Below are positions 28,410 to 35,965 of a stretch of DNA of 64,000 bases, piece after piece. Both the position numbers and the translations under genes were made by a program. Every line of letters begins with the position of its first letter. Within the stretch, counting starts at the first letter, position 1. The stretch lies in the NCBI RefSeq assembly GCF_964246085.1, contig NZ_CAXTPD010000013.1. One strand, 5' to 3'. The stretch comes from Brotaphodocola sp003480315 (GTDB lineage: Bacteria; Bacillota; Clostridia; Lachnospirales; Lachnospiraceae). The notes below the pieces were generated by a model, which saw only the letters and a list, made by a program, of their open reading frames with translations, did not search any database and had not been told where the DNA came from.

Positions 28410-29060
28410 ATGGATAAAAGCAAACTGGTCATTACCATTGAGCGTCAGTACGGAAGCGGCGGACGTATCGTCGGAAAAAAGCTGGCGGAGGAGCTGGGTA
28501 TTTCTTTTTATGATGATGAAATCTTAAGCATGACCGCAGAGAAAAGTGCGGTAGGAGAGAAGTATTTCCGTCTTGCTGATGAAAAGGCAGGAAATAACCT
28601 GCTGCGTAAGATCGTAGGCAATCTCCGTTTCCCTGCCGGCATTTTTGAGGAACCGAAAAAAGAAGGAGATGTCACCTCTCCGGATAACCTGTTTCGTTTC
28701 CAGGCTGAGGTTATCCGTGAACTTGCTTCCGCAGAGTCCTGCGTCATCGTGGGCCGCTGTGCAGATTATATTCTGGAGACCTCCGGAAAGACGGATCTGG
28801 TCAAGATCTTTGTGTATGCAGACCTTTCCACCTGTGTACGCAGAACCCAGGAAACCGATGGCATCTCCGATACCAAGGAAGCACTTAACAAATTAAACAG
28901 GATCACCAAACAGCGTAAATCTTATCATAAGTATTTTACCGGAAAAGAATGGGAAGATGTCACAAACTATGATCTGCCGATCAATGCAAGTAAGCTAGAA
29001 CTTGATCAGGTCGTTGAGCTGATCAAGGATTATATCCGCATGATCGGATATGATATCTGA
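28410..29060 (+). CDS. Cytidylate kinase-like family protein
   Basis: A 216-residue P-loop protein of the cytidylate-kinase-like family (PF13189). The phosphate loop is ERQYGSGGRIVGKKLAEELG near residue 10, and VIVGRCADYIL is the second conserved strand. True cytidylate kinase (Cmk) has a slightly different loop, so the substrate is uncertain; this family is widespread and uncharacterised in Clostridia. Strong AAAGGAGG site. Single-gene unit with its own promoter and terminator. Confidence 0.85.
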   Translation: MDKSKLVITIERQYGSGGRIVGKKLAEELGISFYDDEILSMTAEKSAVGEKYFRLADEKAGNNLLRKIVGNLRFPAGIFEEPKKEGDVTSPDNLFRFQAEVIRELASAESCVIVGRCADYILETSGKTDLVKIFVYADLSTCVRRTQETDGISDTKEALNKLNRITKQRKSYHKYFTGKEWEDVTNYDLPINASKLELDQVVELIKDYIRMIGYDI

Positions 29061-29074
29061 ATGGCACATTCTCG

Positions 29075-29112
29075 CGCAAAAAAGACCGTCACAAGGTGGC
29101 GGCCTTTTTGCG
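29075..29112. terminator. Bidirectional terminator between the kinase-like gene and the lipoprotein gene
   Basis: GCAAAAAAGACCGTCAC pairs with GTGGCGGCCTTTTTGC around an AAG loop, with one mismatch and one wobble; T-runs are present on both strands. A second perfect hairpin GTGCGCC / GGCGCAC follows at about 29115-29132. Confidence 0.82.
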
Positions 29113-29149
29113 TTGTGCGCCCAGAGGCGCACGCTTTCATGATAGAAAA

Positions 29150-29956
29150 TTACTTTTTGGTGATTTTTACAGCCTTGATCTCTTTGTCGTTGATAGAACC
29201 GTCATACTGGATCTGAAGGGTATCACCCTCAGCGTACTGGCTGAGATCGATGCTGTCGGATACGAACGTGAAGAAGTCACCGGTCTGTGCTTCCAGAACG
29301 ATGTGATCACCGTCTTCACCAAGCTGTGCAACCTTGCCGACAAATGCGTTGATCTGGGCTTCGTCAGTATCCTTTGCGTCATCCATAACGATCTTGATGG
29401 CTAACGGCTCATCATCCAGATCACCGAGATAGGTTACCTCTGCGGCTGCACCGGCCTGGATACCGTCCTTGCCAACAACATATGCGTTTCCGGTCAGAAC
29501 TTTGTAGTCTTCTCCGTCAACCTCCAGGGTCATGGAATCGGAAGCAACATCCTTGACGGTGCCGTCAGCAACCGGATCCATGCTCTGCTCCAACATGGAA
29601 GCAGTAACTTCCATTGCTATAGCCGGAATCGGATCTTCTGTAGTGTTTGCCGGGACGGTAAGGTCTACCCAGTCACCTTCGGAGAGAGGAAAATCTTTGG
29701 TAACCTCTGCTTTGGAGATATCATATTTTCTTTCCTGGTCATCATAATCATCTTTTACGGTAAGAATATCACCGTCAATTGCGGTAATCACGCCGCTGGT
29801 GTAGTCCTCCTCAGCCTCAGCTTCGCTGGAAGTTTCAGCAGCTGTGGTAGTAGTTTCTGCCGGAGCTGCAGTGGTCTCTGCGGCTTTTTTGCTGGAGCAG
29901 GCTGCTGCACTGATGGAAACTGCTGCGATAGCAGTAATAAGTAATGCCTTTTTCAT
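29150..29956 (-). CDS. Lipoprotein with three similar beta-rich units, unknown function
   Basis: A 268-residue lipoprotein: signal peptide and lipobox AAACSS (Cys about 20), a Thr/Ala/Glu linker (about 25-52), then three units of about 62 residues that resemble each other. Each opens with G-V/T-hydrophobic then D/S-hydrophobic-T-L-V/E (SGVITAIDGDILTVKD, DGTVKDVASDSMTLEVDG, VGKVAQLGEDGDHIVLEA) and closes with a strand such as AIAMEV, AIKIVM or AVKITK. This pattern suggests three small beta-barrels. I do not recognise the family. It is very acidic and stands alone with a good AGAGGAG site. Confidence 0.8.
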   Translation of the reverse strand: MKKALLITAIAAVSISAAACSSKKAAETTAAPAETTTTAAETSSEAEAEEDYTSGVITAIDGDILTVKDDYDDQERKYDISKAEVTKDFPLSEGDWVDLTVPANTTEDPIPAIAMEVTASMLEQSMDPVADGTVKDVASDSMTLEVDGEDYKVLTGNAYVVGKDGIQAGAAAEVTYLGDLDDEPLAIKIVMDDAKDTDEAQINAFVGKVAQLGEDGDHIVLEAQTGDFFTFVSDSIDLSQYAEGDTLQIQYDGSINDKEIKAVKITKK

Positions 29957-30230
29957 AATATATCACTCCTCTGATTTTTCTTTGCCGACTGGAAATAAGA
30001 AATCGACAATCATGAGTTTACTACAAAGGCATTCAAAAAACTATTGATTTTTTATTAAGTTTTCTTCAAAATGGTGAACATTTGGTGAATTTCTTATTTT
30101 ATGTTATGGCAGGTATCAAAAAAGAATATTTGACGGGATTTCTCGATTGCAGTAAGATAAAAAATGTAAATTTTTCACACAAAACAAACAAAAAAGACGG
30201 GAAGGAAAATGCCGTTTTAAGGAGAAAAAT
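29957..30230. other. Divergent AT-rich intergenic region
   Basis: About 270 bases between the reverse lipoprotein gene and the forward AEC transporter gene. It contains the AEC promoter at 30130-30158 and a pair of related 8-mers (GGTGAACA, GGTGAATT at about 30071-30090). No clear promoter for the lipoprotein gene was found. Confidence 0.5.
30130..30158 (+). promoter_or_regulatory. Promoter of the AEC transporter gene
   Basis: TTGACG, 17 bases, TAAGAT. About 70 bases of leader precede the start at 30231. Confidence 0.65.
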
Positions 30231-31142
30231 ATGGATTTTTCCGGATTATTTGAAATGCAGGGTATGTTATTCACAATCATGATACTGGGTTATATATTCC
30301 GCAAGGTGGGAATGATCAGCGACAGCGGCAAGGCGCTGCTTACGGATCTGGTACTGTATGTCACGCTTCCGGCCAGCATTCTGAAATCCTTTCAGATTGA
30401 ATTCAGCCATCAGATCCTGGTCAGCTGTCTGTCTGTGATCGCAGTGGCCGTTGGAATCCAGATCGGTGCGTGGCTTCTTGGCATGATCCTCTACCCGGGC
30501 TTTCCGGATGAACGCAAAAAAGTGCTTCAGTATGCAACCATCTGCTCTAATGCGGGAATTCTTGGCAATCCCATTGCAGAAGGAATATTCGGAAGTATGG
30601 GACTTTTGTATGCATCGATTTATACAATTCCGCAGCGTACCTTTATGTGGTCCATCGGCATGACATATTTTACACAGGCACCGGACGCCAAGACACTGAT
30701 CAGAAAAGTGTCTACGCATCCATGTATTTTGTCGGTAGTCGCCGGTTTTCTGATCATGGTGCTGCAGATCCCGCTGCCGGGCTTTATCAGTCTGACCATT
30801 AAAAACATTGCCGGCGGAAATACCTTCCTTGCCATGGCACTCGTCGGGACCATTCTGGCCGAGGTACCGCTTCGGACGCTCCCGGAAAGAGATACGATCT
30901 ATTACAGCTTTATACGTCTCTTTTTTATTCCATTTCTGGTCTGGCTGGCGTGTCACTTTGCACAGGTTGACAATCTTGTTACCGGTGTCTCAGTTGTTTT
31001 ATCAGGTATGCCTGCTGCCAGTGTCACCGCTGTTCTTGCGGCAAAATATGGTAAGGATGAGGTATTCGCGACGAAATGCGTGGTATTGTCCACTTTGCTT
31101 TCGATGATCACCGTACCGGTCTGGTGCATGTTCCTGGCATAG
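30231..31142 (+). CDS. AEC family transporter (auxin efflux carrier fold)
   Basis: A 303-residue membrane protein with about 10 hydrophobic segments, of the AEC family (PF03547). The conserved N-terminal GYIFRKVGMISDSGKALLTDLVLYVTLPA and NAGILGNPI near residue 105 are family markers. Bacterial members carry malate or other small acids; the substrate here is unknown. TAAGGAG precedes the start. It is a single gene ending in a bidirectional terminator. Confidence 0.92.
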   Translation: MDFSGLFEMQGMLFTIMILGYIFRKVGMISDSGKALLTDLVLYVTLPASILKSFQIEFSHQILVSCLSVIAVAVGIQIGAWLLGMILYPGFPDERKKVLQYATICSNAGILGNPIAEGIFGSMGLLYASIYTIPQRTFMWSIGMTYFTQAPDAKTLIRKVSTHPCILSVVAGFLIMVLQIPLPGFISLTIKNIAGGNTFLAMALVGTILAEVPLRTLPERDTIYYSFIRLFFIPFLVWLACHFAQVDNLVTGVSVVLSGMPAASVTAVLAAKYGKDEVFATKCVVLSTLLSMITVPVWCMFLA

Positions 31143-31181
31143 AGATCAGGTATCACAAGGCAGAAAATAACAGCTTATATG

Positions 31182-31225
31182 CAGAAAGAGGGCTTCCCGT
31201 CGGATGATGGGAAGCCCTCTTTCTG
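31182..31225. terminator. Bidirectional terminator between the AEC gene and lexA
   Basis: A perfect 17-base-pair stem (31182-31198 with 31209-31225; core AGAGGGCTTCCC) with a 10-base loop. T-rich sides on both strands (CTCTTTCTG) allow use by both convergent genes. Confidence 0.9.
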
Positions 31226-31243
31226 TAATCAGACACGGACCAT

Positions 31244-31861
31244 TCAGGCCATCATGCGGAACAGTCCGATGACCTTGCCAAGAATCTGCACGTGATCTAC
31301 GATAATCGGCTCCATGGTGTCATTCTCCGGCTGAAGGCGGTAATGACCGTTTTCCTTGTAAAAACGCTTAACCGTAGCAGAGTCGTCCACCAGCGCAACG
31401 ACGATCTCTCCGTTTTCTGCGGTATTTGTCTGTTCCACGATGACCCGGTCACCGTGGAAGATACCGGCATTGATCATGCTTTCGCCTTTTACCTTCAGCA
31501 TAAAGGTGTCAGTGTTCGGCAGGATCTCTGCCGGAATTGGGAAGTAGTCCTCAATATGTTCCTGAGCGAGGATTGGTTCTCCTGCGGCCACGGTGCCGAT
31601 GATGGGTACCTGGACCATCTCACGGCGGTTCAGCGCAAATTCGTCGTCCAGGATCTCAATGGCACGCGGCTTGGTGGGATCCCTGCGGATGTAGCCGTTG
31701 GCTTCCAGAGATTCCAGATGAGAGTGGACTGATGATGTGGATTTTAAATGAACAGCCTCGCAGATTTCGCGGACTGCCGGCGGATAGCCTTTCTTTAAGA
31801 TGCATTCTTTGATATATGTTAAAATTTCCTGCTGTTTTGCGGTAATCTTACCCTGACCCAT
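31244..31861 (-). CDS. lexA: LexA repressor of the SOS response
   Basis: A 205-residue repressor-protease. N-terminal winged helix (about 1-70; TAKQQEILTYIKECI, SSVHSHLESLEANGYI), the self-cleavage Ala-Gly in TVAAGEPILA (about 92-93), the catalytic Ser in VKGESMINAGI and Lys in DDSATVKRFYKE. The start at 31861 follows GGAGG; a much longer in-frame frame upstream runs through its own operators and is rejected. On RecA activation it cuts itself and releases SOS genes. It is divergent from the YneA-like gene, with three operators between them. Confidence 0.97.
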   Translation of the reverse strand: MGQGKITAKQQEILTYIKECILKKGYPPAVREICEAVHLKSTSSVHSHLESLEANGYIRRDPTKPRAIEILDDEFALNRREMVQVPIIGTVAAGEPILAQEHIEDYFPIPAEILPNTDTFMLKVKGESMINAGIFHGDRVIVEQTNTAENGEIVVALVDDSATVKRFYKENGHYRLQPENDTMEPIIVDHVQILGKVIGLFRMMA

Positions 31862-31916
31862 ATTGTTTCCTCCATGCGGATGTATTCTGTTCTGTGGTGT
31901 ATGTTTATCTACAAAT

Positions 31917-31945
31917 ATAGTAACACAGCTTTCTGTAAAAAGCAA
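31917..31945 (-). promoter_or_regulatory. lexA promoter
   Basis: On the minus strand TTGCTT (31940-31945), 17 bases, TACTAT (31917-31922). SOS box 1 overlaps the -35, which fits autorepression. Confidence 0.75.
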
Positions 31946-31956
31946 ACCTTTGTTCG
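31943..31956. promoter_or_regulatory. SOS box 1 (LexA operator)
   Basis: CAAACCTTTGTTCG, matching the Gram-positive LexA box CGAACnnnnGTTCG except for one base. It overlaps the lexA -35. Confidence 0.85.
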
Positions 31957-31975
31957 GTTTTTCTGCAAAAACATA

Positions 31976-32004
31976 TTGACAAACAAACGTTCGGATTCTA
32001 TAAT
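31976..32004 (+). promoter_or_regulatory. Promoter of the YneA-like gene
   Basis: Perfect TTGACA, 17 bases, perfect TATAAT. SOS box 2 fills most of the spacer, so bound LexA would block RNA polymerase. Confidence 0.92.
31980..31993. promoter_or_regulatory. SOS box 2 (LexA operator)
   Basis: CAAACAAACGTTCG, one base off the consensus, inside the -35/-10 spacer of the YneA-like gene. Confidence 0.85.
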
Positions 32005-32014
32005 AGAAGCATAA

Positions 32015-32028
32015 CAAACGTACGTTCG
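32015..32028. promoter_or_regulatory. SOS box 3 (LexA operator)
   Basis: CAAACGTACGTTCG, one base off the consensus, just after the transcription start of the YneA-like gene. All three boxes carry the same variant half-site and orientation, spaced 37 and 35 bases apart. Confidence 0.85.
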
Positions 32029-32053
32029 AAATATCCGAACAGGGGGAATACTT

Positions 32054-32377
32054 ATGAGAACCAGAAGAACCATCAGACGCCATCTTCGTAATTTTACTGT
32101 CATTCTGCTTATGATCCTCGCATTTTGTTCCGGCTTTTTCGGCCACACACTGCTGAACGCAAGAGCAGAGGAGAAGGCGCGTCCGGAATGGAACCGTTAT
32201 TATACCAGTGTTCAGATCCGCCAGGGAGACAGTCTCTGGAACCTTGCAGACAAATACCGCCAGGGGAGTGGTTATTCCCGTCAGGAGTACATAGACGAGC
32301 TGAAGCGCATGAACGGATTGAAATCGGAACAGCTTCACTCAGGAGAATATCTGACAGTCGTATATTTCGCGGAATAA
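32054..32377 (+). CDS. YneA-like LysM protein, probable SOS cell-division suppressor
   Basis: A 107-residue protein with an N-terminal basic stretch, one membrane segment (about 14-34, FTVILLMILAFCSGFFGH) and a C-terminal LysM-type domain (about 52-105, VQIRQGDSLWNLADKY ... GEYLTVVYF). This is the layout of B. subtilis YneA, which halts division during SOS; the divergent position to lexA is also the same. LysM binds peptidoglycan outside the membrane. The promoter is covered by LexA boxes. The family assignment rests on layout and context, since YneA sequences diverge greatly. Confidence 0.82.
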   Translation: MRTRRTIRRHLRNFTVILLMILAFCSGFFGHTLLNARAEEKARPEWNRYYTSVQIRQGDSLWNLADKYRQGSGYSRQEYIDELKRMNGLKSEQLHSGEYLTVVYFAE

Positions 32378-32385
32378 TTTGCAGA

Positions 32386-32414
32386 TTGCATATCGCAGCG
32401 GCATTGGTTATAAT
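32386..32414 (+). promoter_or_regulatory. Promoter of the TrmH-type methyltransferase gene
   Basis: TTGCAT, 17 bases, perfect TATAAT, between the YneA-like gene and the next. So the methyltransferase need not be SOS-controlled. Confidence 0.75.
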
Positions 32415-32459
32415 AAGATTTGTTTTATTATTTATCCTGTACTGAGCGAGGAAGAATCA

Positions 32460-33308
32460 ATGCCACATGCAAATATTATATATGTAACCAATCTGCAGCT
32501 GCCGGAACTGGAGTTGTATTCCAGATTTTCAGAAAACCAGTTGCTGCATTATTTTGAACCGGGACCAGGCGTCTTTATAGCCGAAAGCCCTATCGTAGCC
32601 GGTCGGGCTCTGGATGCCGGTTATGAGCCGATCTCTATTCTGGTAGAAGAAAGTGAATTGTATGGCGCTTCCGCAGAACTGATCAGCCGCTGTCAAGGTA
32701 TTCCTGTTTATACGGCACCGGGGGAGGTGCTCACGCAGCTGACAGGCTTTGCTCTGACTCGTGGTCTGCTCTGTGCCATGCGCCGCAGGCCGCTTCCTTC
32801 TGTGGCAGAGATTTGTGCAGGAGCAAGCCGTATTGCCATTCTGGAGAATGTTGTCAATCCCACAAACATCGGAGCTATATTCCGTTCTGCTGCGGCTCTG
32901 AATATGGATGCCGTGCTTCTCACTTCCGGCTGCAGTGATCCTTTATACCGCAGAGCTATTCGTGTCAGTATGGGCACTGTATTCCAAATTCCATGGACCA
33001 TCTTTGACCGTGAACACGCATGGCCGCAGCCTGCTATGTCGGAATTACAGAAATTTGGTTTTAAAACTGCTGCAATGGCTCTGACGGACAAGTCAGTTTG
33101 TATTGATGATCCATCTGTTCTTGCGGAAGAAAAACTTGCCATTGTGCTTGGAACAGAGGGAGACGGGCTTGCCCAAAAAACCATTGCCGATTGCGATTAC
33201 ACCATCCGTATTCCTATGTCTCATGGAGTGGATTCCCTGAATGTGGCAGCTGCCAGCGCCGTTGCATTCTGGCAGCTCGGAATGAAAACAGTGAGAGATG
33301 GAAAGTAG
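32460..33308 (+). CDS. TrmH/SpoU family RNA 2'-O-methyltransferase
   Basis: A 282-residue SPOUT methyltransferase. The three family motifs are visible: NVVNPTNIGAIFRSAAAL (motif 1), LAIVLGTEGDGL (motif 2) and IPMSHGVDSLNVAAASAV (motif 3), which form the knotted AdoMet site. It methylates a ribose in rRNA or tRNA; the target cannot be told. The start at 32460 follows GAGGAAG; an earlier in-frame ATG at 32379 lies before the promoter and is rejected. Confidence 0.92.
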   Translation: MPHANIIYVTNLQLPELELYSRFSENQLLHYFEPGPGVFIAESPIVAGRALDAGYEPISILVEESELYGASAELISRCQGIPVYTAPGEVLTQLTGFALTRGLLCAMRRRPLPSVAEICAGASRIAILENVVNPTNIGAIFRSAAALNMDAVLLTSGCSDPLYRRAIRVSMGTVFQIPWTIFDREHAWPQPAMSELQKFGFKTAAMALTDKSVCIDDPSVLAEEKLAIVLGTEGDGLAQKTIADCDYTIRIPMSHGVDSLNVAAASAVAFWQLGMKTVRDGK

Positions 33309-33380
33309 TCATAATGCTGTTTACATTCACAGGAATCCAAAAGCTGCGCAAGCAGTCTGCTGCTGTCTAAAAGTCAGTTG

Positions 33381-33409
33381 TTGACAAAAAATAAGGTCTG
33401 TGCTATGCT
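33381..33409 (+). promoter_or_regulatory. Promoter of the thiamine operon
   Basis: Perfect TTGACA, 17 bases, TATGCT. It lies about 25 bases before the TPP riboswitch. Confidence 0.85.
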
Positions 33410-33432
33410 TACCTACGATATAAGGACAATAA

Positions 33433-33517
33433 AAGCGCGGGAGTCTGTGTGACAGGCTGAGAGGAAGATAAATCTTCGACCGTACCTGATTTGGGTCATG
33501 CCAACGGAGGGAAGCAA
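33433..33517 (+). ncRNA. TPP riboswitch (THI element)
   Basis: The THI-box core is clear: GACAGGCTGAGAGGA (33451-33465), then ACCTGATTTGGGTCATGCC (33484-33502) and the closing CGGAGGGAAGC. It senses thiamine pyrophosphate and turns off the thiW-thiM-thiE genes through the hairpins downstream. Confidence 0.96.
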
Positions 33518-33528
33518 CAAGAATACAG

Positions 33529-33567
33529 GTGCATCTTCTGGCATTGGCTGGAGGGTGTACTTTTTTT
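33529..33567 (+). terminator. First terminator after the TPP riboswitch
   Basis: GTGCATCTTC / GAGGGTGTAC stem (with wobble pairs) followed by TTTTTTT. This is the probable expression platform. The T-run itself can pair in a further hairpin (33563-33601, GTATGATCGGA / TCCTATCATAC). Confidence 0.75.
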
Positions 33568-33610
33568 GTATGATCGGAAATTGCGTCCTATCATACAAAA
33601 ACGCTCTGCG

Positions 33611-33636
33611 AGGATGTGCCAGGGCACATTCTTTTT
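33611..33636 (+). terminator. Second terminator in the thi leader
   Basis: AGGATGTGC CAGG GCACATTCT stem-loop followed by TTTT. It lies 45 bases after the first, so the leader carries two terminators in tandem. Confidence 0.65.
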
Positions 33637-33914
33637 CAATACACTTTTTTAAATGACAAAAATATAGAAAGAATACAAAATCCAACTGCACAGTGGAAGT
33701 TGTCTGTACATCTGTTCCATGCTGGCAAAGAAGACCGGAGGGGGAGCGCCCTGCGGCCGGGCAGAAGGAGTTTACATAGCGATGGGAATCCGTGTTTTCG
33801 GAGTGAGAGGAAGTAATGGAACTTCGACCGAAAAAGGGATAACTGTCGCTTTTTTCTGGAAATTCATTTCGAAGTTTTGGCGGCAGGAATCCGGAAAAAC
33901 AGGAGGAATGAAGA
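33637..33914 (+). other. Long structured leader between the riboswitch terminators and thiW
   Basis: About 280 bases with no gene. It contains a two-part hairpin (TTTTCGG 33795-33801 with CCGAAAA 33828-33834, enclosing GAAGT 33810-33814 with ACTTC 33821-33825) and a T-run at about 33850. A 66-codon open frame across it has no ribosome site and is not called. Function unknown. Confidence 0.5.
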
Positions 33915-34505
33915 ATGGAAAAACAAAGAATGAAAACGTTTCGCATGGTGTTTCTGGCAATGATGGTAGCAATTGGTGTCGTAATCTCTCCCATTTTACG
34001 AATTGAAGGAATGTGTCCTACCGCACATCTGATCAATATTACCTGTTCTGTATTTATGGGACCATGGTATTCTCTGCTGTGTGCCTGCATGATCGGCGTC
34101 ATCCGCATGATGTTTATGGGAATCCCGCCGTTAGCGCTGACCGGTGCCGTATTTGGCGCCTTTATTTCCGGTGTATTTTACCGGGCATCCAAAGGAAAAA
34201 TCATCTGCGCTGTACTTGGTGAGATCTTTGGAACAGGCATCATCGGTTCCCTGGTATCTTATCCGGTCATGGCCTTTTTGATGGGAAGAGAAGGACTGAA
34301 CGCATTTTATTATACGCCGATGTTTATTTCCGCTACGATCATGGGCGGAATTGCCGCATACATCTTTCTGAAGGCGTTAAGCCAGACAGGAATGCTTGCG
34401 AAATTTCAGGAAAGTCTGGGAGCAAAAGTTTATGACAGAAATACAAGAAAAAGCGAACACAATACCGCAGGAGCTGAGTATAGCGGAAATTCGAAAGTAT
34501 ACTAA
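33915..34505 (+). CDS. thiW: ThiW, thiamine-precursor (hydroxyethylthiazole) ECF transporter substrate-binding component
   Basis: A 196-residue membrane protein with about 5 hydrophobic segments, of the ThiW family (PF09512). The segment VVISPILRIEGMCPTAHLINI (spread over about 22-42) and YTPMFISATIMGG are family markers. ThiW is thought to be the S component of an ECF importer for the thiazole moiety, which fits its position before thiM. AGGAGG is 8 bases before the start. The shared ECF energising module must be elsewhere. Confidence 0.92.
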   Translation: MEKQRMKTFRMVFLAMMVAIGVVISPILRIEGMCPTAHLINITCSVFMGPWYSLLCACMIGVIRMMFMGIPPLALTGAVFGAFISGVFYRASKGKIICAVLGEIFGTGIIGSLVSYPVMAFLMGREGLNAFYYTPMFISATIMGGIAAYIFLKALSQTGMLAKFQESLGAKVYDRNTRKSEHNTAGAEYSGNSKVY

Positions 34506-35301
34506 AGAAGCAGCGCCTCTGATCCACTGCATCACAAATCCAATCTCAATTCATGACTGCGCCAATATCATTCTGGCTGCCGGTGCCCGCCCGATCATGG
34601 CGGAGCATCCGGCAGAAGTTGCTGAAATTACAGCAGTTGCCTCTGCCCTGATGCTAAATCTTGGCAATATCACGGATGCCCGCATTGAGTCAATTCAGCG
34701 TGCATTGAAAGAAGCAAACCGGCGAAAAATCCCGGTGCTGCTGGATCTTGTCGGTGTCACCTGCAGCAGTCTGCGGCGCGAGTTTGCCAGAAAACTGCTG
34801 GCGGATGGAAGGTTTGCCGTGATCAAGGGAAATATTTCTGAAATCCTGGCTGCTGCAGATCTCCCTTTTCACGGAACCGGAATCGATGCCGGTTCCCAGG
34901 ATGCGATATCACAGGCGAATGAGGCAAGATACTGCACTACCGCCAAAAAGCTTGCAGAGCATTTGGGGTGTACGGTCATGGCTACCGGAAAACTGGATCT
35001 GATCGCGGACCGGCATCAGGCATTCCTGATCGCCAACGGGCATACTGCATTATCCGGCATTACGGGAACCGGCTGTATGGTTGGTGCACTGACTGCGGCA
35101 TACCTTCCCGCAAGTGTGGCACTGGCTTTCACCGGTATACCTGCTGCATTGCTGGCAGCCATTACCATGGGAATTTCAGGAGAACATGCCGCATCCGGCT
35201 CCAGAGGTCCTGGAAGCTTTCAGGCAGCTCTTCTGGATGAAATTTTCTGCATGACCGACAGTCAGCTGCAGAATCAGGCACAGATACACCGTATCGGCTA
35301 A
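34432..35301 (+). CDS. thiM: Hydroxyethylthiazole kinase ThiM
   Basis: A 289-residue kinase that phosphorylates 4-methyl-5-(2-hydroxyethyl)thiazole for thiamine salvage. Seen are LIHCITNPISIHDCAN, the metal/phosphate region, and the anion-hole GITGTGCMVGALTAAY with its catalytic Cys. The start at 34432 with GGGAG before it implies a 74-base overlap with thiW in another frame; the family usually starts about 20 residues nearer the core, but no better start codon is visible. Confidence 0.93.
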   Translation: MTEIQEKANTIPQELSIAEIRKYTKEAAPLIHCITNPISIHDCANIILAAGARPIMAEHPAEVAEITAVASALMLNLGNITDARIESIQRALKEANRRKIPVLLDLVGVTCSSLRREFARKLLADGRFAVIKGNISEILAAADLPFHGTGIDAGSQDAISQANEARYCTTAKKLAEHLGCTVMATGKLDLIADRHQAFLIANGHTALSGITGTGCMVGALTAAYLPASVALAFTGIPAALLAAITMGISGEHAASGSRGPGSFQAALLDEIFCMTDSQLQNQAQIHRIG

Positions 35302-35335
35302 CATAGATGCCATTAATAGAAAAGAGGAACTTAAG

Positions 35336-35965
35336 ATGAAAAACAACCTGGATTTAAGCTTATATCTTGTAACTGACAGTACTTACCATACCGAAGAATC
35401 TCTTCTTTATACCGTAGAGGAAGCGTGCAAGGGTGGTGTTACCATGGTGCAGCTTCGCGAGAAGAATACCGGCGGGCGGGATTATCTGGAAAAAGCCTGC
35501 AGGCTTCGTGCGATTACGGACCGTTATCATATTCCGCTGATCATCGATGACCGTGTGGATGTTGCCATGGCCTGCGGTGCTGCCGGTGTTCATGTTGGTG
35601 CATCAGACCTTCCGGTAGCAGAGGTTCGCCGTCTTCTCGGACCGGATAAAATTGTGGGAGCAACCGCGAAAACCGTTGAAGCTGCGCAGAAGGCTTACCA
35701 GGATGGTGCAGATTACCTTGGAGTCGGAGCGATTTACCCGACCACAACCAAGGTGACCACCGTGCTTACAGAGGTTTCTACGCTGGCTGCCATCTGCAAG
35801 GCCGTTCCGATCCCGGCGGTTGCCATCGGAGGACTGAACCGGAAAAATATGGATATTTTAAAGGGGAGCGGAGCGGACGGTATTGCAGTGGTATCTGCTA
35901 TCATGAAGGCAGATGACCCGAAAAAAGCAGCCGAAGAGCTGCTTGCTGCAGTGAAGGAGCTTTGA
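35336..35965 (+). CDS. thiE: Thiamine-phosphate synthase ThiE
   Basis: A 209-residue TIM-barrel enzyme that joins HMP pyrophosphate to the thiazole phosphate. It shows LYLVTDS, VQLREKNT, IIDDRVDVAMACGAAGVHVG, GVGAIYPTTTK and AIGGLN. With ThiW and ThiM it makes a thiazole salvage branch; no thiD or thiC is nearby. Its stop codon abuts that of the convergent ABC permease with no base between and no terminator. Confidence 0.95.
   Translation: MKNNLDLSLYLVTDSTYHTEESLLYTVEEACKGGVTMVQLREKNTGGRDYLEKACRLRAITDRYHIPLIIDDRVDVAMACGAAGVHVGASDLPVAEVRRLLGPDKIVGATAKTVEAAQKAYQDGADYLGVGAIYPTTTKVTTVLTEVSTLAAICKAVPIPAVAIGGLNRKNMDILKGSGADGIAVVSAIMKADDPKKAAEELLAAVKEL

Noticed and set aside
31862..32338. N-terminal extension of LexA by about 159 residues
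   Set aside because: The open frame runs back through the promoter, all three SOS boxes and the YneA-like gene; the 205-residue form has a good ribosome site and normal length.
33568..33601. Hairpin GTATGATCGGA / TCCTATCATAC as a third terminator
   Set aside because: On the plus strand it is followed by A, not T; its flanking T-run and A-run pair with each other instead.
33616..33816. 66-codon open frame in the thi leader
   Set aside because: No ribosome site, overlaps the second terminator, and has no coding-like composition.
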